Shown here in pieces: positions 7,453 through 16,221 of a stretch of 64,000 nt of DNA. Origin of the DNA: an uncultured beta proteobacterium (GTDB taxonomy: Bacteria; Pseudomonadota; Gammaproteobacteria; Burkholderiales; Rhodocyclaceae); contig CAISOB010000036.1 in the NCBI GenBank assembly GCA_903886975.1, forward strand, positions 1 through 64,000, read 5' to 3'. The position numbers and the translations under genes were made by a program. A model generated the notes under the pieces. It ran no database searches, was not told where the DNA came from, and saw nothing but the letters and a program-made list of their open reading frames with translations. Positions within the stretch are counted from its first letter, which is position 1; each line of letters starts with the position of its first letter.

Positions 7453-8148
7453 CGTTCTGTCGCCGCTATTTCCCATTTGTCATTTTTAAGCGTGCCGGAC
7501 CATCGTCGCCATTCATGCCGAAGAGGTATTCTGTTCGGCTCTTCCGTGATCGTCGAAATGGGCGTTGTCGAATTGCGACAACTTGGCGCAATTTTTTTCG
7601 GACCATAAAAAACTTCTTGCGTCAACTGTGATCAACTACTAGAATTAGTCGCAAATGGCAAGCGCGGCACAACATCTAGTAGCTTTTGTGTGAATGTCGA
7701 CTTTCTAATTTGTGCTGGTTTGCGGGTCGGATAGCCAAGTCCCGCCAACCTTTGATTGCGGACAGTGATGGATTTAAACGGATTGCAGGATCACCGAAAC
7801 CACATCCACCCAACGTGCTCACCGGCAGTTTCCGGTCTTGCTCAGGAATCCGTTCCCTCTGCTTTCCCCGCTTCATTTTCAATTCGTGCCGCGCTAGCCG
7901 CGCCGACTGTTCCCCATTTAGCCGCTACTACTTTTGCCGCCTGTCCGTTGCCGAGCACAGCGCCGGCGGCAAATGCGCCCCCGCGTTTCGCGCGCGGAGC
8001 AAGGCGCTATCCTGTTTCCCGGCGCAGTTCGCCGGTCATGAATTCAATGAGCGCGGCCGTACGGCGCCCCTTGAATGGTCCGCTTTTCCGCGGATCTTTG
8101 CAGTGCTCTAGCTAGAAGTTTCCCTTGATATCCCAGATGGAGGTTGAC
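7453..8148. other. Long intergenic region before the histone-like gene
   Basis: About 700 bases separate ampD from the histone-like gene. The first 200 bases are AT-richer and hold one good promoter (7617-7645). The remainder has open frames (for example 7756-8115, + strand) that translate to Ala/Pro/Ser-rich sequence with no recognisable domain and no ribosome site, so I do not call a gene. A long leader or a small RNA is possible. Confidence 0.5.
7617..7645 (+). promoter_or_regulatory. Sigma70-type promoter candidate
   Basis: TTGCGT (7617-7622) and TAGAAT (7640-7645) are separated by 17 bases. It points toward the histone-like gene about 500 bases downstream, implying a long 5' leader or a separate short transcript. 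Confidence 0.45.
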
Positions 8149-8721
8149 ATGGCAACAAGTGCGAAGAAACCCGCAGTGAAAAAGGTTGCGGCGAAGAAGC
8201 CGGTAGCCAAGAAGGTTGCAGCGAAGAAGCCGGCAGCCAAGAAGGTTGCGGCGAAGAAGCCGGTAGCCAAAAAAGCTGCGGCGAAGAAGCCGGTAGCCAA
8301 GAAGGTTGCGGCGAAGAAGCCGGCTGCCAAGAAAGCTGCGGCGAAGAAGCCGGTAGCCAAGAAGGCTGCGGCGAAGAAGCCGGCTGCCAAGAAGGCTGCG
8401 GCGAAGAAGCCGGCTGCCAAGAAGGCTGCGGCGAAAAAACCGGCTGCCAAGAAGGTTGCAGCGAAGAAGCCGGCAGCCAAGAAGGTTGCAGCGAAGAAGC
8501 CGGCAGCCAAGAAAGTTGCAGCGAAGAAGCCGGCAGCCAAAAAGGTTGTGGCAAAACCCGCTGCGAAAAAGCCAGCCGTAAAAAAAGCGGCAGCGCCCGC
8601 GCCTCAGGCACCGGCGGCAGTCGCCATTCCGGCTCCGTCAACCGCAGCTACACCGGGTCTCAAGTCGGCGCTCAATCCGACTGGCGCCTGGCCGTTCCCG
8701 ACCGGTTCGCGTCCGAAGTAA
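8149..8721 (+). CDS. Histone H1-like DNA-binding protein (AAKKP decapeptide repeats)
   Basis: This 190-aa, strongly basic protein has a short N-terminus ([12 protein letters not shown]), twelve tandem decapeptides of the form [VA]AAKKP[AV]AKK, a degenerate tail ([14 protein letters not shown]), an Ala/Pro linker and the ending [17 protein letters not shown]. Lys/Ala/Pro repeats resemble the tail of eukaryotic H1 and bacterial AlgP/Hc1-like proteins, which bind DNA without sequence specificity; the WPFPTG ending is, as I recall, shared by betaproteobacterial members. The start is ATG 8149 with GGAGG 5 bases upstream. Copy number probably varies between strains because the DNA repeat is nearly perfect. 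A strong terminator follows. Confidence 0.85.
   Translation: MATSAKKPAVKKVAAKKPVAKKVAAKKPAAKKVAAKKPVAKKAAAKKPVAKKVAAKKPAAKKAAAKKPVAKKAAAKKPAAKKAAAKKPAAKKAAAKKPAAKKVAAKKPAAKKVAAKKPAAKKVAAKKPAAKKVVAKPAAKKPAVKKAAAPAPQAPAAVAIPAPSTAATPGLKSALNPTGAWPFPTGSRPK
8185..8544 (+). repeat. Twelve 30-bp tandem repeats inside the histone-like gene
   Basis: Twelve 30-bp units run head to tail without spacers, each coding for ten residues (AAKKP-type). Differences are mostly a GTA/GCA/GCT alternation at the second Val/Ala codon and a GTT/GCT alternation at the first codon of the unit. The array is coding, so it is a minisatellite-like array and not CRISPR. Confidence 0.9.
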
Positions 8722-8778
8722 GTTCGGCATTGCAGGGTGGGGCAAGCTTGACTCGCCTCACCCGCTTTCGCTCTGCCT

Positions 8779-8810
8779 GAGGCGTAACGTCCGTTACGCC
8801 TCTTTCTTTT
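8779..8810 (+). terminator. Rho-independent terminator of the histone-like gene
   Basis: An 11-bp perfect stem (GAGGCGTAACG / CGTTACGCCTC, 2-base loop) at 8779-8802 is followed by TTTCTTTT. It ends at the stop codon of the convergent aminotransferase gene. Confidence 0.88.
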
Positions 8811-9976
8811 CAGCACGCGGCAAGATAGTGGCCGATGCGTGCGATGGCTTCGTGCAGACGTTCTTCGCTGGTGGTGTAGGCGAAGCGCAGGTGTGAACGC
8901 GGCGCATGGGCGCCGAAATCGATTCCCGGGGTGATAGCCACGCCGGCCTTTTCGAGCAGGTCGCGGGCAAAGGCTTCGCTGTCGCCGGTCAAGGCGCTGC
9001 AGTCGGCGTACACATAGAAAGCGCCTTCCGGCTTGGCGTGCACAATAAATCCGAGCTTCTCGAGTTCGGGGACGAGCAGGTCGCGGCGCGCGCAAAACTC
9101 GGCGCGCCGTCCCTCGAGAATGGCGATCGTCTCCGGCCGGAATGCCGCCAGCGCGGCGTGCTGCGCCGGCGTCGACGCAGCGATGAAAAGGTTCTGCGCG
9201 AGTTTCTCGACCTCGCGCGCGAAGCGCTCCGGAACGACCAGCCAGCCCAGGCGCCAGCCAGTCATGTTGAAGTACTTCGAGAAACTCTGCACGACGAAAA
9301 TATCGTCGCCAAATTGCAGCGCGGTGGCCGGGTCGCGCTCGTAAGTCAGGCCGTGATAAATCTCGTCAACAATCAGTTGGCCATTCTTGCCGCGGACGAA
9401 CGCGGCGATTGCTGCAAGCGTTTCGTCGGCCAGCATCGTCCCGGTCGGATTGGCCGGCGAAGCGAAGAGCGCGCCGGCCGTGCGCCGGTTCCAGTGCCGT
9501 TCGAGATCCGCGAGCGTCGGCTGAAAATTGTTCTCGCCGGGCACCGGGATACACACCGGCACGCCCTCGAAGCTGCGCACGAAGTTGCCGTTGCACGGAT
9601 AGCCCGGATCGGTGAGCAACCATTCGCTGCCGGGTTCGGCGAGGCAGGCGAGGGCCAGCAACAGGGCGCCTGAGGCGCCTGCGGTGACGACGATGCGCGC
9701 TGCCGGCACGGCGATTCCGTAGCGCGTCGCGTAGAAGCCGGCGATGGCGCTGCGCAGTTCGGGCAGGCCAAGCGCCGGGGTGTAATAGACGCGGCCGCCG
9801 GCGATATGCGCCTGGGCTGCGGCGATGATGGGTGCCGGCGTCGGGAAGTCGGGTTCGCCGACTTCCATGTGGATGATGTCGCGGCCTTGCGCAGCGAGCG
9901 CCTGGGCACGCGCCAGTAGATCCATGACGTGAAACGGGGCGATGTTGGCCAGCCGGCTGGCGGGGAAGGTGGGCAT
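8810..9976 (-). CDS. Pyridoxal-phosphate-dependent aminotransferase, class I/II
   Basis: This 388-aa fold-type I enzyme has NPTGT with the cofactor-contacting Asn, VDEIYHGL with Asp, and the Schiff-base lysine in QSFSKYFNMTGWRLGW. The N-terminal HMEVGEPDFPTP is typical of aspartate/alanine-type aminotransferases. I chose the ATG at 9976 (MPTFPASRLANIAPFHVM); the frame stays open much further upstream, but only as antisense of pckG. The substrate cannot be read from sequence; glutamate-linked transamination of Asp, Ala or an aromatic or branched amino acid is possible. It is separated from pckG by a terminator. Confidence 0.85.
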   Translation of the reverse strand: MPTFPASRLANIAPFHVMDLLARAQALAAQGRDIIHMEVGEPDFPTPAPIIAAAQAHIAGGRVYYTPALGLPELRSAIAGFYATRYGIAVPAARIVVTAGASGALLLALACLAEPGSEWLLTDPGYPCNGNFVRSFEGVPVCIPVPGENNFQPTLADLERHWNRRTAGALFASPANPTGTMLADETLAAIAAFVRGKNGQLIVDEIYHGLTYERDPATALQFGDDIFVVQSFSKYFNMTGWRLGWLVVPERFAREVEKLAQNLFIAASTPAQHAALAAFRPETIAILEGRRAEFCARRDLLVPELEKLGFIVHAKPEGAFYVYADCSALTGDSEAFARDLLEKAGVAITPGIDFGAHAPRSHLRFAYTTSEERLHEAIARIGHYLAAC

Positions 9977-10038
9977 GTCTTTTCGTGACGAAATTTGAGC
10001 GAAGGCAACAGTGTACCGATGCGCGACGGTTGCGGGCG

Positions 10039-10068
10039 AAAAAAAGCCGTCCCGAGGGACGGCTTTTG
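10039..10068 (-). terminator. Rho-independent terminator of pckG
   Basis: The stem AGCCGTCCC / GGGACGGCT (10045-10064) is followed on the minus strand by an unbroken T run (10044 to 10039). On the plus strand only TTTT follows, so it mainly serves pckG. Confidence 0.85.
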
Positions 10069-10080
10069 ACTGCATCGGGT

Positions 10081-11916
10081 TCAGCCCTTGAAGCTTTTCT
10101 CCATCTGGTCGCGGATGGCGATCAACTTGGCCGGCATCTTGGGACCCATCTTCGCGAACCACTCCTTGACGCCTTCGAGTTCGCCGAGCCAGGTCGTCTT
10201 GTCGAGATTGGTGACGGCAGCAAACTGCTCTTTCGAGAAGTTGACGCCGGTCCAGTCGATGTCTTCGTACTTGGGCATCGTGCCGAGGACGGTCTGCTGA
10301 CCGCCGACCTTGCCTTCGCAGCGCTCGATGATCCACTTGAGGACGCGGGCGTTGTCGCCGAAGCCGGGCCAGGCGAAGCCGCCCTTGGCGTCGGTGCGGA
10401 ACCAGTTGACCATGAAGATCGGAACCGGCTTGGCGGGCACACCGCCCATCTTCAGCCAATGGCTGTAGTAGTCGGCCATGTGGTAGCCGCAGAACGGCAG
10501 CATGGCGAACGGATCGCGGCGAACGACACCGAGTTGGCCGAAAGCGGCAGCGGTCGTTTCCGAACCGAGCGTTGCGGCGGCATAGACGCCGTGCTCCCAG
10601 TCAGCGGTCTGGCAGACCAGCGGCACGGTCGAGGCGCGGCGGCCGCCGAACAGGAAAGCCGAGATCGGCACGCCGTCGGCGTTGGCCCAGTCCTTGTCGA
10701 TGCACGGGCACTGCGAAGCCGGCGCGGTGAAGCGGGAATTCGGGTGCGCGGCCTTGGTGCCCTTCTCCTTGGCGATGGCCGGTGTCCAGTCATTGCCCTG
10801 CCAGTCGATCGCGTGCGCCGGGGCCGGGCCCATGCCTTCCCACCAGATGTCGCCGTCATCGGTCAGCGCGACGTTGGTGAAGATGGTGTTCTCGGCGAGC
10901 GAAGCCATGGCGTTGTAGTTGGTCTTCTCGTTGGTGCCCGGCGCGACGCCGAAGAAACCGGCTTCCGGATTGATCGCGTAGAGGCGGGTGACGCCGTTCT
11001 TGTCGGTACGCGGCTTGATCCAGGCGATGTCGTCACCGATCGTGGTGATCTTCCAGCCTTTGAGTTCCTTCGGCGGAACGAGCATGGCGAAGTTGGTCTT
11101 GCCGCAGGCCGACGGGAAAGCGGCAGCGACGTAATGCTTGGCACCGTCCGGCGACTCGACGCCGAGGATCAGCATGTGCTCGGCCATCCAGCCGTCGTCA
11201 CGCGCCATGTTCGAAGCGATGCGCAGCGCCAGGCACTTCTTGCCGAGCAGCGCGTTGCCGCCGTAGCCCGAGCCGTAGGACCAGATTTCGCGCGTCTCGG
11301 GGAAGTGCACGATGTATTTCGTGGTCGGGTTGCACGGCCACTTCGGATCGACGGTTCCGGCTTCTTTCGGCGCGCCGATCGAATGCACGCAGGGAACGAA
11401 GATGCCGTTGGTGCCGAGCACCGGGAAGACATCCTTGCCCATGCGCGTCATGATGCGCATGTTGACGACGACGTAGGCACTGTCGGTGATCTCGACACCG
11501 ATCTGGGCGATCGGCGAGCCGATCGGGCCCATCGAGAAGGGGATCACGTACATCGTACGGCCCTTCATGCAGCCCTTGAACAGGCCGCCGAGGATGCCGC
11601 GCATTTTCGCCGGATCTTCCCAGTTGTTGGTCGGGCCGGCGTTTTCCTTCTTCTCCGAGCAGATGTAGGTGCGATCTTCGACGCGCGCGACATCGGACGG
11701 ATCGGACGAAGCCAGGAAGGAGTTTTTGCGCTTCTTGAGCTTGATGAAGGTACCCGCTTCGACGAGTTCATTGCACAGGCGGTCGTACTCGGCCTGCGAA
11801 CCGTCGCACCACACGACACGGTCAGGCGTGACCAGGGCAGCGATTTCGGCAACCCATTTCTTGAGACCGTCATGCTTGACGTAGTCAGGGGTGTTTACAG
11901 CTACAGATTGGCTCAT
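10081..11916 (-). CDS. pckG: Phosphoenolpyruvate carboxykinase (GTP)
   Basis: This 611-aa protein has the expected length for the GTP-dependent class. It contains the P-loop [13 protein letters not shown], the metal-binding TTIGDDIAW segment and [11 protein letters not shown]. The enzyme interconverts oxaloacetate plus GTP with PEP, GDP and CO2 in the cytoplasm, and drives gluconeogenesis during growth on organic acids or acetate. It is transcribed alone: terminator downstream and a 644-base spacer upstream. The acetyl-CoA hydrolase/transferase-type gene at 17059 and this gene together suggest an organic-acid-using lifestyle (inference). Confidence 0.95.
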   Translation of the reverse strand: MSQSVAVNTPDYVKHDGLKKWVAEIAALVTPDRVVWCDGSQAEYDRLCNELVEAGTFIKLKKRKNSFLASSDPSDVARVEDRTYICSEKKENAGPTNNWEDPAKMRGILGGLFKGCMKGRTMYVIPFSMGPIGSPIAQIGVEITDSAYVVVNMRIMTRMGKDVFPVLGTNGIFVPCVHSIGAPKEAGTVDPKWPCNPTTKYIVHFPETREIWSYGSGYGGNALLGKKCLALRIASNMARDDGWMAEHMLILGVESPDGAKHYVAAAFPSACGKTNFAMLVPPKELKGWKITTIGDDIAWIKPRTDKNGVTRLYAINPEAGFFGVAPGTNEKTNYNAMASLAENTIFTNVALTDDGDIWWEGMGPAPAHAIDWQGNDWTPAIAKEKGTKAAHPNSRFTAPASQCPCIDKDWANADGVPISAFLFGGRRASTVPLVCQTADWEHGVYAAATLGSETTAAAFGQLGVVRRDPFAMLPFCGYHMADYYSHWLKMGGVPAKPVPIFMVNWFRTDAKGGFAWPGFGDNARVLKWIIERCEGKVGGQQTVLGTMPKYEDIDWTGVNFSKEQFAAVTNLDKTTWLGELEGVKEWFAKMGPKMPAKLIAIRDQMEKSFKG

Positions 11917-12244
11917 AGGATGCTTTCTAAAGACAGTGGAAAAAAGAATTGAGCGACGTCGCGCGGCGCAGCCGAACCGTACAGCAGAAGCTCCGTGAAC
12001 CCGAACAGACCGACGAATTCTTGCGGCATCTGGCGTCAGTCGCGGCTCAATAGGAACTTGGCCGGCGCAGTGGATTGTTAAGTCATGTCGAAGCGGGTAT
12101 TAGCAGATTCCGGCAATACTAATGATAGCACAGCTTCGACCGCCCCACCGCGTCGGCCGCTTTGGCGGCGCTGCGATCATTCTTCACGGCCTTGCGTCGG
12201 AACGTCGCGAACGCTACACCGCAGGTCAATAATGCCCTCATCGT

Positions 12245-12270
12245 ATAGCGCACCGTTAACGGTGCGCTAT
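12245..12270. repeat. Perfect 26-bp palindrome
   Basis: Two 13-base arms (ATAGCGCACCGTT and its complement) meet without a spacer. No T run follows on either strand, so a terminator role is unlikely. It could be an operator for pckG or pbpG, or a small dispersed repeat. Confidence 0.7.
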
Positions 12271-12488
12271 CACGTGGAAAGGGTCGCGCTGCTTCGGCCC
12301 TAACCGGGGCCGGCACGCATGCCGTTTGCCGGACACGAGGCACAGTCCATTTGCAATTCTTTACGGCAGCTGCTCTTCGATCTGGGCGCAAGAAATGCGA
12401 TGCGCGTGCCGATGAGGCGAGGGCCTTTCTCGCGTTGGAATGTACTTGACCTCATTTCTCAGGTATTTCGGCTATCTTATTATTTTTC

Positions 12489-12516
12489 TTGATTTTATCC
12501 TGTTCGATGATAAACT
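12489..12516 (+). promoter_or_regulatory. Promoter candidate for pbpG
   Basis: TTGATT (12489-12494), a 16-base spacer, then TAAACT (12511-12516), in an AT-rich stretch 45 bases before the ATG of pbpG. Confidence 0.4.
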
Positions 12517-12560
12517 CGCAGCGATCATTGCCTCAGCAATTTTTGCCGGAGATTTAAAAC

Positions 12561-13592
12561 ATGCGGACAACGCCGCGAACAGCCTTGCTTCTGGCCCTGC
12601 TGGGCGTCGGGCTGATAACTGTCGACAGTTCGCAGGCGCTCGAAAAGCGCGTAGCCAAGAGCAAGGCGCTCGCGCATCGGCAAGTACACGCGCCAGCGAA
12701 GGTTTCGTTCGTCGGCAGGCCGGCCAAAATCCTTTTGGCGAGCCACGCCGAGCCATGGCGCGAAGCGCGCCCGCTGGCCGTGCAATCGGGTTCCGCACTG
12801 GTCATTGAGCAGGGCGGCGGCGATCTCCTGTTTCAGAAAAATGCCAGCGCAATTGCGCCGATCGCTTCGATTACCAAGCTGATGACCGCGATGGTCGTGC
12901 TCGACAGCGAGCCGAACCTGCAAGCTGCAATCAGCATTGCCGACGACGATGTCGATCTGCTGCGCGGCAGCCATTCGCGCTTGTATGTCGGTGCGGTAAT
13001 GACGCGGGAAACCGCGCTGCTGCTGGCTTTGATGTCTTCCGAGAACCGTGCCGCCAATGCCTTGGCACGCAACTATCCGGGCGGGATGCCGGCCTTTCTT
13101 GCGGCGATGAACTTCAAGGCGCAAGCATTGGGCATGGTAGACACGCACTTCGAGGATCCGACCGGTCTCACCAGCAACAACGTGTCGACGGCACATGATT
13201 TGGCCAAGATGGTCGCGGCGGCGCACCGCTATCCGCTGATTCGGCAATGGTCAACAACGCCCGAGGCCATCGTCGAGGTAAACGGGCGCGAGCTGGCATT
13301 TCATAACACCAATCCGCTGGTGAAAAGCGCTGCCTGGGATGTCGGCCTGTCAAAGACCGGTTACATTCATGAAGCCGGCAAGTGCCTGGTCATGCAGGCA
13401 CGGGTAGCCGATAGGCCGGTGGTTATCGTCCTGCTCGATTCGGTCGGCAAGCTGACGCGCGTCGGCGACGCCAACCGCATCAAGCGCTGGATGGAGAGCG
13501 CGCAAGCCCGCCTGTCGGTACACACCCAAGCGTCGCACAAGCCGGCTACCCATGCCGCGCTGGTGCGCGTAAACCAGCGCCGTCCAGGCTGA
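12561..13592 (+). CDS. pbpG: D-alanyl-D-alanine endopeptidase (PBP7/PbpG-type, S11 family)
   Basis: This 343-aa protein has an N-terminal signal-like hydrophobic segment (ALLLALLGVGLITV), then an S11 penicillin-binding domain with SITK (nucleophile Ser103), SEN (Ser160-Asn162) and KTG (265-267). S11 enzymes of the PBP7 type cut D-Ala-mDAP cross-bridges in the periplasm. It lacks the extra C-terminal domain of the PBP5/6 carboxypeptidases, ending soon after a basic tail, which favours the endopeptidase assignment. GGAG lies 8 bases before the ATG. It converges with an IclR regulator gene 2 bases away. Confidence 0.85.
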   Translation: MRTTPRTALLLALLGVGLITVDSSQALEKRVAKSKALAHRQVHAPAKVSFVGRPAKILLASHAEPWREARPLAVQSGSALVIEQGGGDLLFQKNASAIAPIASITKLMTAMVVLDSEPNLQAAISIADDDVDLLRGSHSRLYVGAVMTRETALLLALMSSENRAANALARNYPGGMPAFLAAMNFKAQALGMVDTHFEDPTGLTSNNVSTAHDLAKMVAAAHRYPLIRQWSTTPEAIVEVNGRELAFHNTNPLVKSAAWDVGLSKTGYIHEAGKCLVMQARVADRPVVIVLLDSVGKLTRVGDANRIKRWMESAQARLSVHTQASHKPATHAALVRVNQRRPG

Positions 13593-13594
13593 GG

Positions 13595-14374
13595 CTAGCC
13601 AGCCGGCGGCTGGCGAAAACCCAGGGCGCGTGAAATGTCGTCGGCCGTGCGCTTGACTTGCGCCGCCCAGCCGGCGTCGTGGCGGTCGGTCGGCGCGGAT
13701 ATCGACAGCCCGGCAACGATTATGCCTTCGTCATCGCGGACCGGCGAGGCGACGCAACGCAGACCGATCTCCGCTTCTTCGTTGTCGTAGGCCAGATCGA
13801 TCCGGCGCACCGTTTCGAGTTCCTTTTCCAGGCTGTCAAGATCGGTCAGCGAATGCGGCGTCTTGCCCGGCAGTCCGCTGCGCTTGGCGTAGGCGCGCAC
13901 CTCGGCGGCGTTCTCCGCTGCGAGAAACAGCTTGCCGAGCGATGTCAGATGCAGCGGCGCGCGCCCGCCGAGCAAATAGACGACGCGTACCAGCGAACGA
14001 CCGCTCGAGGTGCGCTCGATATAAACGACATCGTCCTTGTCGCGGATGCCGAGATTGATCGCTTCGCCGATCGTCTCGTGCAGATGCTTCATGAAAGGCA
14101 GGGCGATTTCGCGAATATTGAGGCGCGCCTTGACGAGGTTGCCCAGTTCGAGCAGGCGGATACCCAGAACGTAGCTGCTGGCCGCCTGGTGTTCGACCAG
14201 ACGCGCCTGCGTCATCACCGCGAGGATGCGGTGCGCCGTCGAGGGATGCAGGCCAGTGGCCTGCGCCAGTGCCTTGAGCGACGCCGGCTGCGGGCTGTCG
14301 GCCAGCGCATCGAGCAGGGACAGCATGCGCTCGATGACTTGAATCGATACCCCGGCTTCCTGTCGTTCAGCCAT
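13595..14374 (-). CDS. IclR-family transcriptional regulator
   Basis: This 259-aa protein has an N-terminal winged helix-turn-helix (residues 10-70; ALAQATGLHPSTAHRILAVM) and a C-terminal IclR effector domain (INLGIRDKDDVVYIERTSS, APLHLTSLGKLFLA, GLRCVASPVRDDEGIIVAGLSISAP). IclR proteins control aromatic, short-chain acid or sugar catabolism by binding a small ligand. It is divergent from the half-length aldehyde dehydrogenase gene and convergent with pbpG, with no obvious adjacent catabolic operon, so its target is unknown. A GCCAGCC/GGCTGGC hairpin covers its last codons. Confidence 0.88.
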   Translation of the reverse strand: MAERQEAGVSIQVIERMLSLLDALADSPQPASLKALAQATGLHPSTAHRILAVMTQARLVEHQAASSYVLGIRLLELGNLVKARLNIREIALPFMKHLHETIGEAINLGIRDKDDVVYIERTSSGRSLVRVVYLLGGRAPLHLTSLGKLFLAAENAAEVRAYAKRSGLPGKTPHSLTDLDSLEKELETVRRIDLAYDNEEAEIGLRCVASPVRDDEGIIVAGLSISAPTDRHDAGWAAQVKRTADDISRALGFRQPPAG

Positions 14375-14586
14375 TCGCTATCCACACTGTCTTCCGTTTT
14401 GCCCTGCGGCAGCATACTATGGGACGCCGTGCCTGCTCTAGCGTGTCCGTTGCCGCGCCTCGTGCGCCTCGATATCTTATCATCATGGCGTAACCCTGCT
14501 CGTAAGCTTCTTGCCGAGCTGATGCGCGCGGGCGTCGCCCTTGCGGCGATCCGTCTGCTCGAGTTCGGCCGCGGCGAGGAGAATTG

Positions 14587-15240
14587 ATGGAACCAGTCGA
14601 AGCGACGCCGGCCATCCCGCTGTGGATCAACGGCCACGCTTATCTCACGGTGGCGGCGGAATTTTACGAAGTGCGCGACCCGCTCAGCGGCGAGGTTCTG
14701 CGGCGCACGCCGCTTTGCGGTGCAGGCGTGGCGCAGCACGCCGTCGCCACTGCCAGGGCCGCGGCCGCGCCCTGGGCCGCACAGACACCAGGCGCTCGTG
14801 CAGCGTTGCTCGGCGCGCTGGCAGACGCGCTGTCGGGCTACGCCGAGCATTTTGTCGCACTGCTGGCTGAGGAAACCGGCGCGCCGGCGTCGGCTGCCGC
14901 CGAAGTAGCGCAGACCGTAAGCTTGCTGCGCGGCGGGTTTGATCCCCTGCCGGCCGAAACCGTGGGCGAGGACGGGGCGCAGAACGCCGCACCGGTGGTC
15001 GCCATTGTCGGTGGCGCATCGGCACCGCTGTATGGCGCGTTGCGCCTCGCGGTGCCGGCGTTGCTGGCAGGCGCTGCGGTGGTCGTCAAGCCGAATCCGG
15101 CAACGCCGTCGGCGCTGTATGCGCTCGCCGAGTTGACCGCGCGCTGCCGTTTTCCGGGCGGCGTTTTCAGTGTTCTTCACGGCGGCGAGGCGGCGATCGA
15201 AGGGCTGCGTGGCGCCGGTGTCACAATGCTTTCCGAATGA
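14587..15240 (+). CDS. Aldehyde dehydrogenase-like protein, N-terminal half only
   Basis: These 217 aa match the first half of the aldehyde dehydrogenase fold: LWINGHAYL start, VRDPLSGEVLRRTPL, a helix-rich middle, then LAGAAVVVKPNPATPSALYALAEL (NAD-binding lysine region) and PGGVFSVLHGG. It stops where the FTGS strand should follow, so the catalytic Cys and general-base Glu are absent, and the usual PWNFP segment is replaced by GGASAP. Full enzymes have about 480-500 aa. The gene has a clean start (GAGGAG 5 bases before ATG) and no further ALDH sequence before the next gene. It is either a decayed gene or a non-catalytic protein. Confidence 0.75.
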   Translation: MEPVEATPAIPLWINGHAYLTVAAEFYEVRDPLSGEVLRRTPLCGAGVAQHAVATARAAAAPWAAQTPGARAALLGALADALSGYAEHFVALLAEETGAPASAAAEVAQTVSLLRGGFDPLPAETVGEDGAQNAAPVVAIVGGASAPLYGALRLAVPALLAGAAVVVKPNPATPSALYALAELTARCRFPGGVFSVLHGGEAAIEGLRGAGVTMLSE

Positions 15241-15270
15241 GCGCCGCAATTCATCGCGGAGCGCGAAGAA

Positions 15271-15276
15271 TATAAT
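15271..15276 (+). promoter_or_regulatory. Consensus -10 box, possible leaderless start of the CDF gene
   Basis: TATAAT ends 6 bases before the ATG at 15283, so the transcript would begin at or near the start codon. The -35 region is poor. No ribosome site lies between. Confidence 0.45.
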
Positions 15277-15282
15277 GGCCGC

Positions 15283-16221
15283 ATGAGTGCGCACGACCAC
15301 GACCATGACCATCGCCATGAAAATCGCGGCGATGCCGGACGGCGGCTGATCTGGGCGCTGGTGCTGACCCTGGCGTTCGCGCTCGTCGAGGCCGTCGCGG
15401 GTTTCTGGTCGGGGTCGCTGGCGCTGCTCGGCGACGCCGGGCACATGGTGACCGACAGCGCGTCGCTGGGTCTCGCGGCGTTTGCCGCCTGGCTGTCGGG
15501 GCATCCGCCGACGCGCCGGCACACCTATGGCCTGGGCCGGGTCGAAACGCTGGCCGCCCTGTTCAACGTGCTGTTCATGGTGCTGGTCGTGGTCGGCATC
15601 TCGGTGGCGGCGATAAACCGCTTTCTCGAACCCGCGAATGTCAACGGCGAGGTCGTCACGCTGGTCGCCATCATCGGCCTGCTGATCAATATCGGCGTCG
15701 CCTGGCTGCTGGTGCACGGCGAGCAGACGATGAATACGCGCGGCGCGCTGCTGCATGTCTTCGGCGATCTGCTCGGCTCGCTGGCGGCGCTGGTCGCCGG
15801 TGCGGTGATCGTTTTCACCGGCTGGACGCCGATCGACCCGCTGCTCTCGCTGCTTATCTGTCTGCTGGTGCTGGCATCCAGCCTGCGGCTCTTGCGTGAA
15901 ATTCTGCGCGCCCTGCTCGAGGGCGTTCCCGCGCACCTCTCGCTGGATCGCATCGGCCAGGCGCTGGCGGTGCTGCCCGGCGTCAGGTCGGTGCACGACC
16001 TGCATGTGTGGACGCTGTCGTCAAAGCGCATCGCCCTGTCGGCGCATCTCGTCGTCGACAGTTTTGCCACGTGGCCCGAGGTGTTGGAGGCAGCGAGGCA
16101 GGTGCTGCTCGAGCATGGAATCGCCCACGTCACGCTGCAGCCCGAATCGACAGTGCATGCGGTGCGCTGGCTGTCGCGCGCGAGCGACGCAGCCGAAGCG
16201 GGATCAAAGGAATTGCCATGA
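15283..16221 (+). CDS. Cation diffusion facilitator family metal exporter (CzcD/ZitB-like)
   Basis: This 312-aa inner-membrane protein begins with a His/Asp-rich tail ([14 protein letters not shown]) and has six predicted helices. Helix 2 carries [12 protein letters not shown] and helix 5 carries [13 protein letters not shown], the HxxxD-type transport site of zinc-type CDF transporters; a cytoplasmic C-terminal domain ([18 protein letters not shown]) follows. It exchanges protons for Zn2+, Cd2+ or Co2+. It overlaps dtd by 4 bases. Metal specificity beyond zinc-type is inference. Confidence 0.9.
   Translation: MSAHDHDHDHRHENRGDAGRRLIWALVLTLAFALVEAVAGFWSGSLALLGDAGHMVTDSASLGLAAFAAWLSGHPPTRRHTYGLGRVETLAALFNVLFMVLVVVGISVAAINRFLEPANVNGEVVTLVAIIGLLINIGVAWLLVHGEQTMNTRGALLHVFGDLLGSLAALVAGAVIVFTGWTPIDPLLSLLICLLVLASSLRLLREILRALLEGVPAHLSLDRIGQALAVLPGVRSVHDLHVWTLSSKRIALSAHLVVDSFATWPEVLEAARQVLLEHGIAHVTLQPESTVHAVRWLSRASDAAEAGSKELP

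Larger units (their letters stand above)
11917..12560. other. Divergent intergenic region between pckG and pbpG
   Basis: These 644 bases hold upstream regions for both genes, a perfect 26-bp palindrome (12245-12270) and an AT-rich stretch (about 12430-12550) with a promoter candidate for pbpG. Open frames here (12085-12303 and 12119-12391) are short, without ribosome sites or recognisable content. No RNA gene recognised. Confidence 0.5.

Noticed and set aside
7686..8115. Overlapping plus-strand ORFs in the gap before the histone-like gene
   Set aside because: No ribosome site, Ala/Pro/Ser-rich sequence in both frames, and no recognisable similarity; chance open frames in GC-rich DNA fit better.
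8185..8544. 30-bp regularly spaced repeats resembling a CRISPR array
   Set aside because: There are no spacers; units abut and encode decapeptides in one frame.
8108..8641. Repeat-containing open frames on the minus strand opposite the histone-like gene
   Set aside because: They are simply the complement of the AAKKP repeat, giving [10 protein letters not shown] or FLAAGFFAA runs; the plus-strand gene has the ribosome site and a terminator.
9985..11952. Open frame of 655 codons on the plus strand opposite pckG
   Set aside because: It is antisense to a complete PEP carboxykinase gene with all motifs. The translation is Arg/Ala/Asp-rich without domains, as expected for high-GC antisense frames.
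12085..12391. Two short ORFs on opposite strands between pckG and pbpG that both read SAPLTVRY
   Set aside because: The shared peptide comes from the perfect palindrome being read on both strands; neither ORF has a start signal.
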